From Gemmata sp. (GTDB lineage Bacteria; Planctomycetota; Planctomycetia; Gemmatales; Gemmataceae), in NCBI GenBank assembly GCA_025055115.1, contig JANWYJ010000087.1, positions 1 through 64,000 of the forward strand: 64,000 bases of DNA, written 5' to 3'. Shown here piece by piece: positions 53,183-62,380 of this stretch. The first letter of the stretch is position 1. Every line of letters begins with the position of its first letter. Below the pieces are notes generated by a model that worked only from the letters and a program-made list of their open reading frames with translations, did not search any database and had not been told where the DNA came from. Position numbers and translations under genes: made by a program.

Positions 53183-54537
53183 CAGAGGATCTCCACAATG
53201 GGTTGGACGGCGGCTTTCGCGATCAAGGCGGGCCAATAGGCGAAGACTTCGCGAACCGGGGGCCGACCGGTGGTGTAGCCGGTCGTGCCGGCGAAGCCGC
53301 TGGTTACCAGAGGGGCGAATTCTTTGGTGAACCGTTCCACGGCGGCCTTTCGCTCATCGCGCACGGCGACCCGCAAAACCACTTCCGGTGGGTCGCTTGT
53401 GGCCGTGATCACTCCCGGGACACAAGCGCCCGCACCCAAAATTTCCACATAACTTTCCGCGAACGTGCAACCGGCTTGCCGCAGTTTCGCGAGGATGATT
53501 TCCCCGGAACGGCGCGCCTTCCAGACGGCATTCGGGCCAGCGATCACCAGTGTACCGGCCGACATGTAGCCATCGCGATAAGCCACGGACACTTTGTAGG
53601 TGTTGGTGATGCCATTGGCCGTGCCACCACGAACCGCAACGACATCGGGTTGCACTTGCTCCAGGCGAACGGTGGTGAAATCGGCGACGACATCGGGGGT
53701 GTAGTAGTGCCGTGGGTCGGCGACTTCGTAGAGCAGTTGTTCGGCGATTGTTTCGACATTGACCACGCCGCCGCTATGGGGTGGTTTTGAGATGGTGAAG
53801 GTGCCGTCTGCGGCGATTTCCGCGATGGGATAGCCGATGTTTTCCAGTTGTGTGGCGTCGTTGGCATGGATCCACAGCCCGCCGGTGGCTTGGGCACCAC
53901 ACTCGATGAGGTGGCCGGCGACGGTGCCGGCGGCGAGCCGATCCAGATCGGCGGCGCCAAAGCCCCAGCCGAATTCATGAACCGCCGGACCAACGGTCAG
54001 CGAGGCATCGGCCACACGCCCGGTGATCACAATGTGTGCACCTTGTTGGAGGGCTTGGACAATCGGTTGGGCGCCCAGATAGGCATTGGCGGAAACCACG
54101 CGGTCGCGAAGGGCCGCCAGGGGGGTACCGTTGTCGAGGTGATTGAGGGTGTGCCCGGTGGCGAAGAGTTCGTCGAGTTGGGGGAGCAGGTCGTCGCCAG
54201 TTACGACGGCGATCCGGCGGTGCAGACCGGCGTGGGCCAGGATGTGTTGAGCCTGTCGGGCACAGGCGTGCGGATTCATTCCACCGGCGTTGGTGACGAT
54301 GAGAAGGCCGGGTTGTTGGCGAAGGATGGGCACCAGCCGCTGCAGCACGTCGAGGAAATCGGTAGCGAATCCAGCGTCCGGGTTCTTCGCCTTCTGAAGG
54401 GCGAGGATCGACATGGTAAGTTCGGCGAGGTATTCGAGGGTCAGGTAGTCGAGTTGCCCGGTTTCCGCCAGCCGAACGGGAGCGTCGAGGTTATCCCCCC
54501 AGAAGCCGCATCCGTTGCCGATTCGTATTCGCTTCAT
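53182..54537 (-). CDS. AtuA-family protein (DUF1446)
   Basis: 451 residues from ATG 54537 (GGAGGAAAG upstream). Motifs of the family: IGNGCGFWGDNLDAPVRLAE, YLTLEYLAELTMSIL, IVTNAGGMNPHACA and VITGRVADASLTVGPA. AtuA belongs to the citronellol/geranyl-CoA pathway in pseudomonads, though its exact reaction is not clear to me. Here it lies with a split C-terminal partner and an enoyl-CoA hydratase, but no geranyl-CoA carboxylase is in view. The GH15 gene ends 61 bases upstream on the same strand. Confidence 0.85.
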   Translation of the reverse strand: MKRIRIGNGCGFWGDNLDAPVRLAETGQLDYLTLEYLAELTMSILALQKAKNPDAGFATDFLDVLQRLVPILRQQPGLLIVTNAGGMNPHACARQAQHILAHAGLHRRIAVVTGDDLLPQLDELFATGHTLNHLDNGTPLAALRDRVVSANAYLGAQPIVQALQQGAHIVITGRVADASLTVGPAVHEFGWGFGAADLDRLAAGTVAGHLIECGAQATGGLWIHANDATQLENIGYPIAEIAADGTFTISKPPHSGGVVNVETIAEQLLYEVADPRHYYTPDVVADFTTVRLEQVQPDVVAVRGGTANGITNTYKVSVAYRDGYMSAGTLVIAGPNAVWKARRSGEIILAKLRQAGCTFAESYVEILGAGACVPGVITATSDPPEVVLRVAVRDERKAAVERFTKEFAPLVTSGFAGTTGYTTGRPPVREVFAYWPALIAKAAVQPIVEIL

Positions 54538-54598
54538 GAGGCTTCTTTCCTCCACGGGTATTGTACGCACACGACAGGCACGCTAGGGGGCGACGTGG

Positions 54599-56440
54599 TC
54601 ACCATTTTCCGCTTAAAGCGCGGTCGAGGTTGAACGCGGCGGAAATAAGTCCTAGGTGGGTGAAGGCTTGGGGGAAGTTACCCAGGGCTTCGCCGCTAGG
54701 ACCGGTTTGTTCGGCGTAGAGGCCCAGATGGTTGGCGTAACCGAGCATTTGTTCGAAACGTAGGCGGGCTTCGTCGAGCAGTTTCGGGTCGGTGCGGCCA
54801 GCGCGGGTGAGGGCTTCGATCAGCCAGAAGGTACACATGTTGAAGGTGCCTTCTTCGCCGGGCAAGCCATCGGGGGCTTCGCGAGGGTCGTAGCGATACA
54901 CCAGACCATCTAACGCCAGTCCGCCGAGGCGGTGGGGGGTCCGGATGGCGTCGAGTGTTTGCAGCATGCGGGGATCGTTGGGGGCGGTGAAAAAGACCAG
55001 GGGCATTAGCAGCAGGGAGGCGTCGAGGGCCTCGGCGCCGTAGCTTTGCACGAAGGATTTTCGCCGTGGATTCCAGCCCTTGGTCATGACTTCTTCGAGA
55101 ATGGCATCGCGGGTGGCCAGCCAGCGGCTGCGGTTGGCCGGAAACGAGCGTTTCTCGGCCAGGCGCAAGCCACGATCGAGAGCGACCCAACACAGTACGC
55201 GGGAGTAGACGAAATCACGCCGGCCGCCGCGCACTTCCCAAATCCCTTCATCAGGCCTTTGCCAGTTATCACAAACCCAATCGATCATGGCGCGCAGGCG
55301 CGTCCAATCGTCGTAACTGATGGGGTTGGCGTATTTGTTGTAAAGATAGACGGCGTCCATCAATTCGCCGAAGATGTCGAGCTGGAGTTGGCCGTGGGCG
55401 CCGTTGCCGATGCGAACGGGTTGGGAGCCGCGATAGCCCTCGAGGTGGGGCAGTTCGAATTCGTCGAGTTCAGAGCAGCCGTCGATGCCGTACATCAGTT
55501 GCAACGGCCCGTCGCTGTGGGAATCGGGATGACGCCAACGTTCGCGGAGCCACTCTTGGAAGTGCATGGCCTCCTCGGTGAAGCCGATCCGCAACAGGGC
55601 ATAGAGGGTGAAGGCCGCATCGCGAATCCATGTGTAGCGGTAGTCCCAATTCCGTACCCCGCCAATGCCTTCGGGCAGGCTCGTGGTGGGTGCGGCGATA
55701 ATCGCCCCGGTGGGTTCATACGTCATGAGCTTCAGAACCAACGCCGAGCGGTAGACATAATCACGCCAGCGCCCCGTATAGGTGCATTTGCGGAGCCAGC
55801 GTTGCCAGTAATCTACGGTGCGTTGGAACAAGGCAGCAGCGCCAGCGGGTGTGGGGCAGGCACAAGGCTTTTGGCCGCGCTGGAGTACTTGCAGCACGAA
55901 GGTACGTTCTTCCCCGGCATGCAGGGTCATTTCCCCCACAACGCCCCCGTTGGGTTCGATACGCAAGGTGATCGGCGTGGTGAGAACGAGAGTCAGGTCG
56001 GGGCCTTCAAAGCGAATACCACAATTGTCCGGCAGTGTGCGATGGGCTGCACGGGCATAATCAAACGCCGGACGGCATTCCACCCGCAGCGCCAATTCCC
56101 CCGCGACAACATGCACGCGGCGGATGATCTGATGCTCACACTCATCCGCTGGTTGTGGAATGGGCATAAAGTCGATGACTTCCGCAATTCCATCCGGGTG
56201 TAAGAATCGCGTGACCAGAACGTTCGTTTCCGGCCAGTAAAATTGTTTCTGTCGGGCACTGGCGATCGTTGGGGCGATCCGGAAACGGCCACCTTGCTTA
56301 TCGTCGAGAATGGCGGCAAAGACGCTGGGGGAATCAAAACGCGGCAAACACAGCCAGTCGATGGAACCATCCAGCCCCACCAAGGCCGCGGTGCGCATGT
56401 TGCCGATGATCCCGTAGTTCTCGATCGGTTGATAGGGCAC
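54599..56440 (-). CDS. Glycoside hydrolase family 15 protein (glucoamylase/trehalase-like)
   Basis: 613 residues, the standard length of bacterial GH15. N-terminal beta-sandwich starts [20 protein letters not shown] with [20 protein letters not shown], the family hallmark. The (alpha/alpha)6 barrel includes [20 protein letters not shown], the likely general acid in [10 protein letters not shown] and the base in [16 protein letters not shown]. Such proteins hydrolyse trehalose or alpha-glucans; no signal peptide is present, so it acts in the cytoplasm. It may share a transcript with the AtuA group downstream. Confidence 0.92.
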   Translation of the reverse strand: MPYQPIENYGIIGNMRTAALVGLDGSIDWLCLPRFDSPSVFAAILDDKQGGRFRIAPTIASARQKQFYWPETNVLVTRFLHPDGIAEVIDFMPIPQPADECEHQIIRRVHVVAGELALRVECRPAFDYARAAHRTLPDNCGIRFEGPDLTLVLTTPITLRIEPNGGVVGEMTLHAGEERTFVLQVLQRGQKPCACPTPAGAAALFQRTVDYWQRWLRKCTYTGRWRDYVYRSALVLKLMTYEPTGAIIAAPTTSLPEGIGGVRNWDYRYTWIRDAAFTLYALLRIGFTEEAMHFQEWLRERWRHPDSHSDGPLQLMYGIDGCSELDEFELPHLEGYRGSQPVRIGNGAHGQLQLDIFGELMDAVYLYNKYANPISYDDWTRLRAMIDWVCDNWQRPDEGIWEVRGGRRDFVYSRVLCWVALDRGLRLAEKRSFPANRSRWLATRDAILEEVMTKGWNPRRKSFVQSYGAEALDASLLLMPLVFFTAPNDPRMLQTLDAIRTPHRLGGLALDGLVYRYDPREAPDGLPGEEGTFNMCTFWLIEALTRAGRTDPKLLDEARLRFEQMLGYANHLGLYAEQTGPSGEALGNFPQAFTHLGLISAAFNLDRALSGKW

Positions 56441-56722
56441 TGTTCACCTCCTTCGGTCCAGAATGGCTTGCTCCAGGGTATGACCGTTGTATGTCTCAGC
56501 GCAGCTAGTAGCACCATCTGAGCCAAACACACCTCCTCAGACAGGTAGCGTTGTCATCCCGCTTTCTGGTCATCAACCCAGGGCCAGGCCATTATTCATA
56601 CGTTCTTGACATTCTTTTCGCGGCTCACCCATTTTTTAAGAAATTGATTGAATAACTCCCCCCTAGATCGGTATAACGAAGTGCCATTTCTTCAAAGCAG
56701 CTCTGCGGGTGAGGATACGATC

Positions 56723-58066
56723 GTGCCGATCATCAACTGCCCAACATGCCCGACCAAGCTCAGAGTGCCGGATGGTGTTCAGGGGAACGCGAAATGTCCC
56801 AAGTGTGGCACGGTGTTCGCCGTTGTAGCGTCCTCACCGGCGTTTGAACTGGTGACGGACGAACCTGCCGCATCACCACCGCGACCAAAAACCAACCCAC
56901 CGCCACCCCCAGCCCAAGTCCCGCCTGCGCGGGATGATGAACCGGATTTCGAGATCATTGACGACGAGAAGCCGCAGCGGAAAAAGAAGGCTGTCGTGGT
57001 TCAAGTGGACGACGAGGACGACGATTCCGACGCGCAGGACGATCGGCGTGTGCGTCGCCGGAAAAAAGGTCCGCGGGGTATACAATACTATGATGATGAC
57101 GATTATCATAATTCCCGGCCCCGTCCCGCACGCGGCTTCGGGATGGGCAAAGTGGGTATGCTTCTTGTTTCCATCTCGCTGTGGTTGTACTTGGCCACGT
57201 ATGCCTCGTTGTCGCTTTTCTTACTTGGCGCCTGGGCGTTCCGATTTGTCATTCTCAATGGGTTGATGCTCCCGTTGGGGTTGCTGGGTTTAGCCAGTTG
57301 GATTGTGGGGTTGGTTGGCTTGTCCTTCTGTATTGCTGGGCCGGCACGCGCCCGCGGATTGGCCATTTTGGCGACAGTGGTTGCGTCTGTACATTTGATT
57401 CTTGTATTTGTTGTCGCTCAGGATAAAACCTTTTACCCGTTGAGCACTCCCAGCCTTCGCGAGGTGAGTCGGTACAATAGGATTGCCAATTATCACGACT
57501 TATCAAAAAGAATTCAAAATGAAAAAAATCCCGACAGACGCCAAGAACTGGAAAAACAACAGAGTCGGATGTGGTGGAAGGGCGTCGAGTATAAGTTCGT
57601 TGGCTATTCTCCGGATGAAGAGATGCGCTGGGCCGACATTGCAACTGTCTGCCCGTCGGCGGACAAGTTGATTGCTCTTCTCGTGTATGATTCGAAGGAT
57701 ATCAGCAAAATCCTCCTGCCTTTGCTGTCAGGTCTGGTCGAGGTAGCTCGTCTCGTTGTGATGATTCTTCTGATCGGTTACGTGGCCTCGGCAGCCAAGC
57801 AAGAAGTTCTGGAGCAAAAATCGTTACTCAGCAACTGTGCTGTTGGGGGAGCAACAATCCTATCGATGATTGTGATGCTGATTGTGTGCCTCATCCTCTT
57901 TGAAACAAAATCGAGCAAGGCGCCAATGGGGGACACGCCGAAGTTGGGGATCGTCAATTGGTTGGTGGCGGGGGAGTTGTTGTGTTACCTGCTGCATACG
58001 GCTTCGCTCATTCTTCCCGCCATCGTGGCCTTGAGTGTATCGCTGGCCTGTGGCCGCCGGCGGTGA
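56723..58066 (+). CDS. MJ0042-type zinc-ribbon multi-pass membrane protein
   Basis: 447 residues from a GTG at 56723, chosen because GAGGA lies 7 bases before it and because the protein then begins with the zinc ribbon (MPIINCPTCPTKLRVPDG ... CPKC); a TTG at 56648 is possible but lacks a site. After a Pro-rich and acidic/basic linker come several hydrophobic helices (KVGMLLVSISLWLYLATYA, LMLPLGLLGLASWIVGLVGL, and a C-terminal pair). A charged coiled-coil stretch near NEKNPDRRQELEKQQ stands between. Paralogous to the next gene, 32 bases downstream. Function unknown. Confidence 0.8.
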   Translation: MPIINCPTCPTKLRVPDGVQGNAKCPKCGTVFAVVASSPAFELVTDEPAASPPRPKTNPPPPPAQVPPARDDEPDFEIIDDEKPQRKKKAVVVQVDDEDDDSDAQDDRRVRRRKKGPRGIQYYDDDDYHNSRPRPARGFGMGKVGMLLVSISLWLYLATYASLSLFLLGAWAFRFVILNGLMLPLGLLGLASWIVGLVGLSFCIAGPARARGLAILATVVASVHLILVFVVAQDKTFYPLSTPSLREVSRYNRIANYHDLSKRIQNEKNPDRRQELEKQQSRMWWKGVEYKFVGYSPDEEMRWADIATVCPSADKLIALLVYDSKDISKILLPLLSGLVEVARLVVMILLIGYVASAAKQEVLEQKSLLSNCAVGGATILSMIVMLIVCLILFETKSSKAPMGDTPKLGIVNWLVAGELLCYLLHTASLILPAIVALSVSLACGRRR

Positions 58067-58098
58067 CGTTTTTCCCGAACTGATCGAGGGATCGGCCC

Positions 58099-59223
58099 AT
58101 GCTCTTGGTCTGCCCGCAGTGTCACAGCGGCTTGCAAGTGCCCGACGGTACGACGGCTTTGGTGCGGTGTCCGGCCTGCCAAACCGTTTTCGCCCCGACC
58201 GCCAGTGTCGCTGCTGGCGACGAGGAGCCACCCCGGTCCGCGAAACGTCGGCTACCCCCGGCAGCGGACGCATCCCCCCGCCGTCAGGACACACGTCCGA
58301 CCACGCCGCCACCGGCCCGCCATCGTGACATTGACCCCATCGCCGAGGACGACGACCGCCCCCTGAAGCGGAAGAAACGCCGCGTGGAAGCCGACCGTTC
58401 GCTCACCGCCGAGGAGAAAGCCGCCAAGCGAGCCGCCTTTCGCCGCGCAGCCGGGGGAGCCACCCTCATATGTGTGGCGTTCGCCTGCTTCATCCTGTCG
58501 ATGCTATTTATTATCGTTTACTTCTTCCATAGCGCATTCGCCGAGCCGAGCCCAGGGTGGATTGTCGCCGCGGGATTCTTTGGCGTGTTCCACTGGTTGT
58601 TATCGGCCGTCGGCTTGGGGTTGTGTGTATCCGGGCCACCCTCTCCGGGGCACTGGGGCTACAGTATCGCGGCCATCGTCGTGGTGGCGATTCATAGCTT
58701 TCTGGTTATGGCGTTGATGATTCAAGGAAGTGAATTCGCGGTGGTCAACGATAACAGCGGCGAGCCTTTGAGCTGGGGATACATCCCGACACGGTTGAAC
58801 GCAACCATGTTCTTCCTCACATCGGTCGTTTATCCGGATGAACAAGGCATCACTCCCCGTGGGAGAATGACGCTCTCGATGATCACCGGGGCCGTGGAGA
58901 TGCTTCGCGCGGTGCTGATCCTCATGGTCCTGTCGGGGTTAGCCCGAGCGGCATTGGATGACGAGCTGGCCCAACGCTGCACCCGCGCCGCGGGGGTCGT
59001 GTCGATCGGACCGGCTTTGATTTCCTTGCTGATCTTCGCGTTTGTGACCACTGTTGTAGAAACGCATGCCGGAATGAACTTGTTCACCCGCATTCTCTTA
59101 GATACTGTACAGATGGGAGTTTACGCGATCCTCATCGGCGTAATCTTCCCAGCTTTGATGGCCGCCCGCGATGTCGTGGATGCTTGTAACGAACCGTATC
59201 AATCGCTCGCCCCGCAACTGTGA
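58099..59223 (+). CDS. MJ0042-type zinc-ribbon multi-pass membrane protein (paralogue)
   Basis: 374 residues. N-terminal ribbon LVCPQCHSGLQVPDG ... CPACQTVF, then a Pro/Arg/Asp-rich linker with RKKRRVE, and about six hydrophobic segments (TLICVAFACFILSMLFIIVY, IVAAGFFGVFHWLLSAVGLG, YSIAAIVVVAIHSFLVMALM and three later). Order and ribbon spacing match the preceding gene, so the pair arose by duplication. The next gene starts 6 bases after its stop, so three genes likely share a transcript. Confidence 0.82.
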   Translation: MLLVCPQCHSGLQVPDGTTALVRCPACQTVFAPTASVAAGDEEPPRSAKRRLPPAADASPRRQDTRPTTPPPARHRDIDPIAEDDDRPLKRKKRRVEADRSLTAEEKAAKRAAFRRAAGGATLICVAFACFILSMLFIIVYFFHSAFAEPSPGWIVAAGFFGVFHWLLSAVGLGLCVSGPPSPGHWGYSIAAIVVVAIHSFLVMALMIQGSEFAVVNDNSGEPLSWGYIPTRLNATMFFLTSVVYPDEQGITPRGRMTLSMITGAVEMLRAVLILMVLSGLARAALDDELAQRCTRAAGVVSIGPALISLLIFAFVTTVVETHAGMNLFTRILLDTVQMGVYAILIGVIFPALMAARDVVDACNEPYQSLAPQL

Positions 59224-59229
59224 TCGAGT

Positions 59230-60675
59230 ATGCCCCCACCCACACCCTTGGCGAATTATCAACCGTACCGGAACCTGCCACCGCTGGCAGGGCTTTGTAC
59301 CATCGAGGAAGCCACGAAGCCGGGCCTGCTCGTGGAAGAATGCGTCCGCCGCTTGAAGCGGTTGCACTACAGTTTCCAGCGCTTGCACCAGATTCTCACG
59401 GCCCGCATCACCGCCGAGCCGATCTATGAGCTGAAAACCGGCTTTGCCCATCATGCGTATCTATGCGCTGAGCATGTCACCACACTGCGTACGCGCATCG
59501 GCGAGATGCGTGAACCACCCTTGGGCTTGGAGGAAGTTCCCCACCCAGCCCTGGAAATGTTCTTCGATGAGATTCTCAACGCCCCCACCACCGAGGAATT
59601 GCTCCAGGGGATTTACGAAATCGCCCTGCCGGCCCTGGCCTCGGCCATCAACACCTATCTGGCCGATACCAACCGCCTGACCGATGCGCCGAGCGTCCGT
59701 GTCTTGCGGTGGGCACAGCTCGAAGTCGGCGATATGCTCGATTGGGGTCGCCGCGCCACCGCGGCCCTGATCACGCCGGCCCAGCACACCGCCTTCCAAC
59801 CGTGGACCAAACTGCTGGGCCAACTGCTGGCGGCCGCGGGGAAGGTCGATGGTACGGCCCCAGTAGCCAATGAATGGCCACCGCGGCACTACTCCGCCCA
59901 ACCCTACGTTTACGATCCCATTCCCAAACGCGATGAACGCTTCAGCGATCCGTGGAATCAAGGGGTGAACGCGGAAAGCTTCCTGTACAACGAAAACTAC
60001 CCGGCACGCGCCAAAGCCCTGATGATGCTCTACAAACGCCTCCGCGAAATCGACGTCCCCGAGATGATGGCACGCATCATCACGCAAACACCGGGGCAAC
60101 CGTGGGGCTACTACCGCGATATGTCCCGGCAATTGTGGGACGAAGCCCGGCACGCGATGATGGGTGAAGTCGGTTTTGTCGCCTTGGGTGTGGATTGGAC
60201 CAAGGCCAAAATCACCCTCAATTGGTCATACCGGCTCAACACGGAATGCACCCCCAAGGAAGCCCATGGGGTCCTCTACTTCATCGAACAAGGATTGATG
60301 CCCCGCACTGGCAAACGCTATGAGTTCGAGGTGGCGCAACAGTCTGGTATCCCGCTCATGGCCACCTTGCAAGACTTCGATTGGGCCGACGAAGTCCTCC
60401 ACGCGCAAATCGGCCGGCAATGGTACGTCCCACAATTCCGCAACTTGCAAGAGGCCCTGCACTATGGCGATGTCGCTTGGTCGAAGATTCTCTCGAACTG
60501 GGCCACGGTCAAAGAGAAGGGGTTGACACAACACGAGAACTGGTGGCCCGCGGTCTATGAGATGGCCTGCCGAGCCGCCCACGAAGAACCCGACCCGGCG
60601 GTGCTGGCGTTTTGCGAAACCTATGAGGGCAAGCGTGCCGACCTCAAAGACGTGACGGAAGCGTTGAGCGGCTGA
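59230..60675 (+). CDS. Putative ferritin-like (diiron) helical protein
   Basis: 481 residues, almost wholly helical. Two DExxH motifs, DEARH (Asp304-Glu305, His308) and DEVLH (Asp387-Glu388, His391), lie 83 residues apart, with candidate partner acids in CAEHVTTLR (Glu81) and QLEVGDM. This spacing fits a ferritin-like four-helix diiron site embedded in a longer protein. I cannot name the family. The N-terminal 75 residues are extended and Pro-rich. It follows the zinc-ribbon pair closely and may need the same membrane partners. Its last codons and stop recur 98 bases downstream. Confidence 0.6.
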   Translation: MPPPTPLANYQPYRNLPPLAGLCTIEEATKPGLLVEECVRRLKRLHYSFQRLHQILTARITAEPIYELKTGFAHHAYLCAEHVTTLRTRIGEMREPPLGLEEVPHPALEMFFDEILNAPTTEELLQGIYEIALPALASAINTYLADTNRLTDAPSVRVLRWAQLEVGDMLDWGRRATAALITPAQHTAFQPWTKLLGQLLAAAGKVDGTAPVANEWPPRHYSAQPYVYDPIPKRDERFSDPWNQGVNAESFLYNENYPARAKALMMLYKRLREIDVPEMMARIITQTPGQPWGYYRDMSRQLWDEARHAMMGEVGFVALGVDWTKAKITLNWSYRLNTECTPKEAHGVLYFIEQGLMPRTGKRYEFEVAQQSGIPLMATLQDFDWADEVLHAQIGRQWYVPQFRNLQEALHYGDVAWSKILSNWATVKEKGLTQHENWWPAVYEMACRAAHEEPDPAVLAFCETYEGKRADLKDVTEALSG

Positions 60676-60780
60676 ACGTCGGGGTGCCGTCTTGGACGAA
60701 GGTTCAACCTGACAGTTTCTTCCCCAGGTAATTCAATTTCTTCCCCCAGTCATTCGAAGTGTTGAGCGGCTGAATGTCGG
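60658..60780. repeat. 25-bp repeat of the ferritin-like gene tail
   Basis: Copies at 60658-60682 (containing the gene's TGA) and 60756-60780 share GTTGAGCGGCTGAA and differ at two bases. TTCTTCCCC-type tandem units lie between them. Confidence 0.9.
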
Positions 60781-60861
60781 GTCGCGGACACGGACCGTGG
60801 GTCGATGGCGCGAGCAGAATTGGCGCAAAGCCGCCAACGGCATTCACCCCACACCACCGTA

Positions 60862-60966
60862 TTTTGGACGAAATCCGAGGCGGCGAGGGGATGGGCGACC
60901 GCAGCGCCACCATCTTTTGAGTGCAATCTGAGGCGGTGAGGGGATGGCGACCGCAGCGCCACCATC
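60862..60966. repeat. 52-bp tandem repeat before the serpin stop
   Basis: Units at 60862-60914 and 60915-60966 share GAGGGGATG and GCGACCGCAGCGCCACCATC. The interval 60676-60997 between the convergent ferritin-like and serpin genes is otherwise empty. Confidence 0.9.
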
Positions 60967-60997
60967 CCCCGCCCCGACCGTGGCATGGACGGATCGA

Positions 60998-62230
60998 TCA
61001 GTGGGTCGGTTCCGTCAGGCGACCCATAAACAGCACGCTTTGTGTCCGAAGGTCGCGGATGAGGAACAAAAACGGGTGGTCGGCCCGGAAGTACTTCGGC
61101 TTGGGCGGCTCCGCCACACTGGTGGGCGCAACCACAACACCTGTAGCCGCCGCCGCTTCGGTTCCCTCTTCGTTCACATCGACATACGCTTTGTGGATGA
61201 CCGCGGTGATGTGAAGGTCCTCTCCGCCGGTGTGCATGCCGCTGAAGTCAGCGTCGCGTTGGAAGGCGGTTCTCATTCCTAAGACCTTGAGCGGTTCATT
61301 GAGGGTGAAGGATTTCTCCACTTTGAATTTCGGCAAATGCACGTGCACTTGCTTTTCGTAGCGGAGCGATTGGAGCAGGGTGGTCAGTTGGGCGCCGGTC
61401 AATTCCTTCTCCACCGCCGGTAAGCCATCGGGCTTTCGGGGGAGAATCACCGTCATGCTGATCCGCTTGCCGACATAGGGCAGATCGAGCACTTGGTAGC
61501 GGTCGGTTTCCGCGTAGTTATAGCCGCCGACGCGGAACATCAGGGGGGTATTTTTCTTCGTACCATCGGCGAGGATGAAGGGTTGTTCCTTGGTGTCCTC
61601 TTTCTTGAACTGAACGTCCCAATCGCCTTTGAAGTAGATGGCGTTGGTCAACACCAGGCGGGTGAGCATGGTGATACTGCCGGGGGGCAGAAGATTTTTG
61701 ATCTTGTCGCGGGTTTCCTTTTCGACCCAAGTGTTGATCGTTGCCCGCGCGGTTTCCGGGTCGGTTTGATAATCGACATCGAATAAACCGGCGGCAAAGT
61801 CGGTGGCGACCAGGGTTTTGTATTCCGGCCGCCACGGGTAGCCTTTTTGCGCCCACAGCGCATTGGCGGTTGAGAGGGTGAAGCCGCGTTTCTTGGCATC
61901 GGGTTCGTCGTTGAGGCTTTTGAGGACCGCTCCGAAGGCCGCCGGGGCGTTCGGGGGCAGGTGCAGCACTTTCTCCATCTCTTCCCAGGTTTTGCCCTTG
62001 GCTCCGGCGGCGGTCATCGCCAAAGCGGTGGAAATGCTAAACGGGGACAAGAACAGGTTGCCGCGTTCGGATTGGAGTTGGCCGTACAGATCGCACCCGA
62101 AGGCGGTGTTACCCGCAACCAACTTGGTAATATCGGGTTTTTCTTGTGTCAGGCCCCAACGCGGCGCGAGTGTGCCGGCAGCCATAGCGGCGGAAGCTGC
62201 CAACATCTGACGACGGGATAGCGTGTTCAT
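60998..62230 (-). CDS. Secreted serpin (serine protease inhibitor)
   Basis: 410 residues. Tat-like signal SRRQMLAASAAMAAGTL. Serpin hallmarks: NLFLSPFSISTALAMTAAGA, LVLTNAIYFKGDW and the C-terminal HPFLFLIRD. The reactive-centre hinge reads EEGTEAAAATG from Glu354, matching the inhibitory consensus (small residues at P15-P9). Counting as in alpha-1-antitrypsin puts P1 near Thr370 with Pro at P2 and Ser at P1'; the distal hinge is about five residues longer than usual, so P1 may shift. It probably protects envelope proteins from proteases; the zinc-ribbon protease at 22.9 kb is one possible but untested partner. Confidence 0.93.
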   Translation of the reverse strand: MNTLSRRQMLAASAAMAAGTLAPRWGLTQEKPDITKLVAGNTAFGCDLYGQLQSERGNLFLSPFSISTALAMTAAGAKGKTWEEMEKVLHLPPNAPAAFGAVLKSLNDEPDAKKRGFTLSTANALWAQKGYPWRPEYKTLVATDFAAGLFDVDYQTDPETARATINTWVEKETRDKIKNLLPPGSITMLTRLVLTNAIYFKGDWDVQFKKEDTKEQPFILADGTKKNTPLMFRVGGYNYAETDRYQVLDLPYVGKRISMTVILPRKPDGLPAVEKELTGAQLTTLLQSLRYEKQVHVHLPKFKVEKSFTLNEPLKVLGMRTAFQRDADFSGMHTGGEDLHITAVIHKAYVDVNEEGTEAAAATGVVVAPTSVAEPPKPKYFRADHPFLFLIRDLRTQSVLFMGRLTEPTH

Positions 62231-62316
62231 CAGTCGACCCCTCAGAGGTGAAAATCGCCACCAGCGGCGACACTCCTAAGACGATGGACCGGCCGCGAAC
62301 GATTGCCCCAAATCAC

Positions 62317-62357
62317 CGGGGTGACGTGGGCGGTGTTGGCCATCCCGCGTCACCCCG
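62317..62357 (-). terminator. Strong hairpin after glnN
   Basis: CGGGGTGACG (62317-62326) pairs with CGTCACCCCG (62348-62357); an inner GGG/CCC extends the stem to about 14 bp around a 13-base loop. It lies 24 bases past the glnN stop but lacks a T-run, so rho-independent termination is uncertain. Confidence 0.55.
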
Positions 62358-62380
62358 ACCCGCCTCGACCAGTCGTCAGG

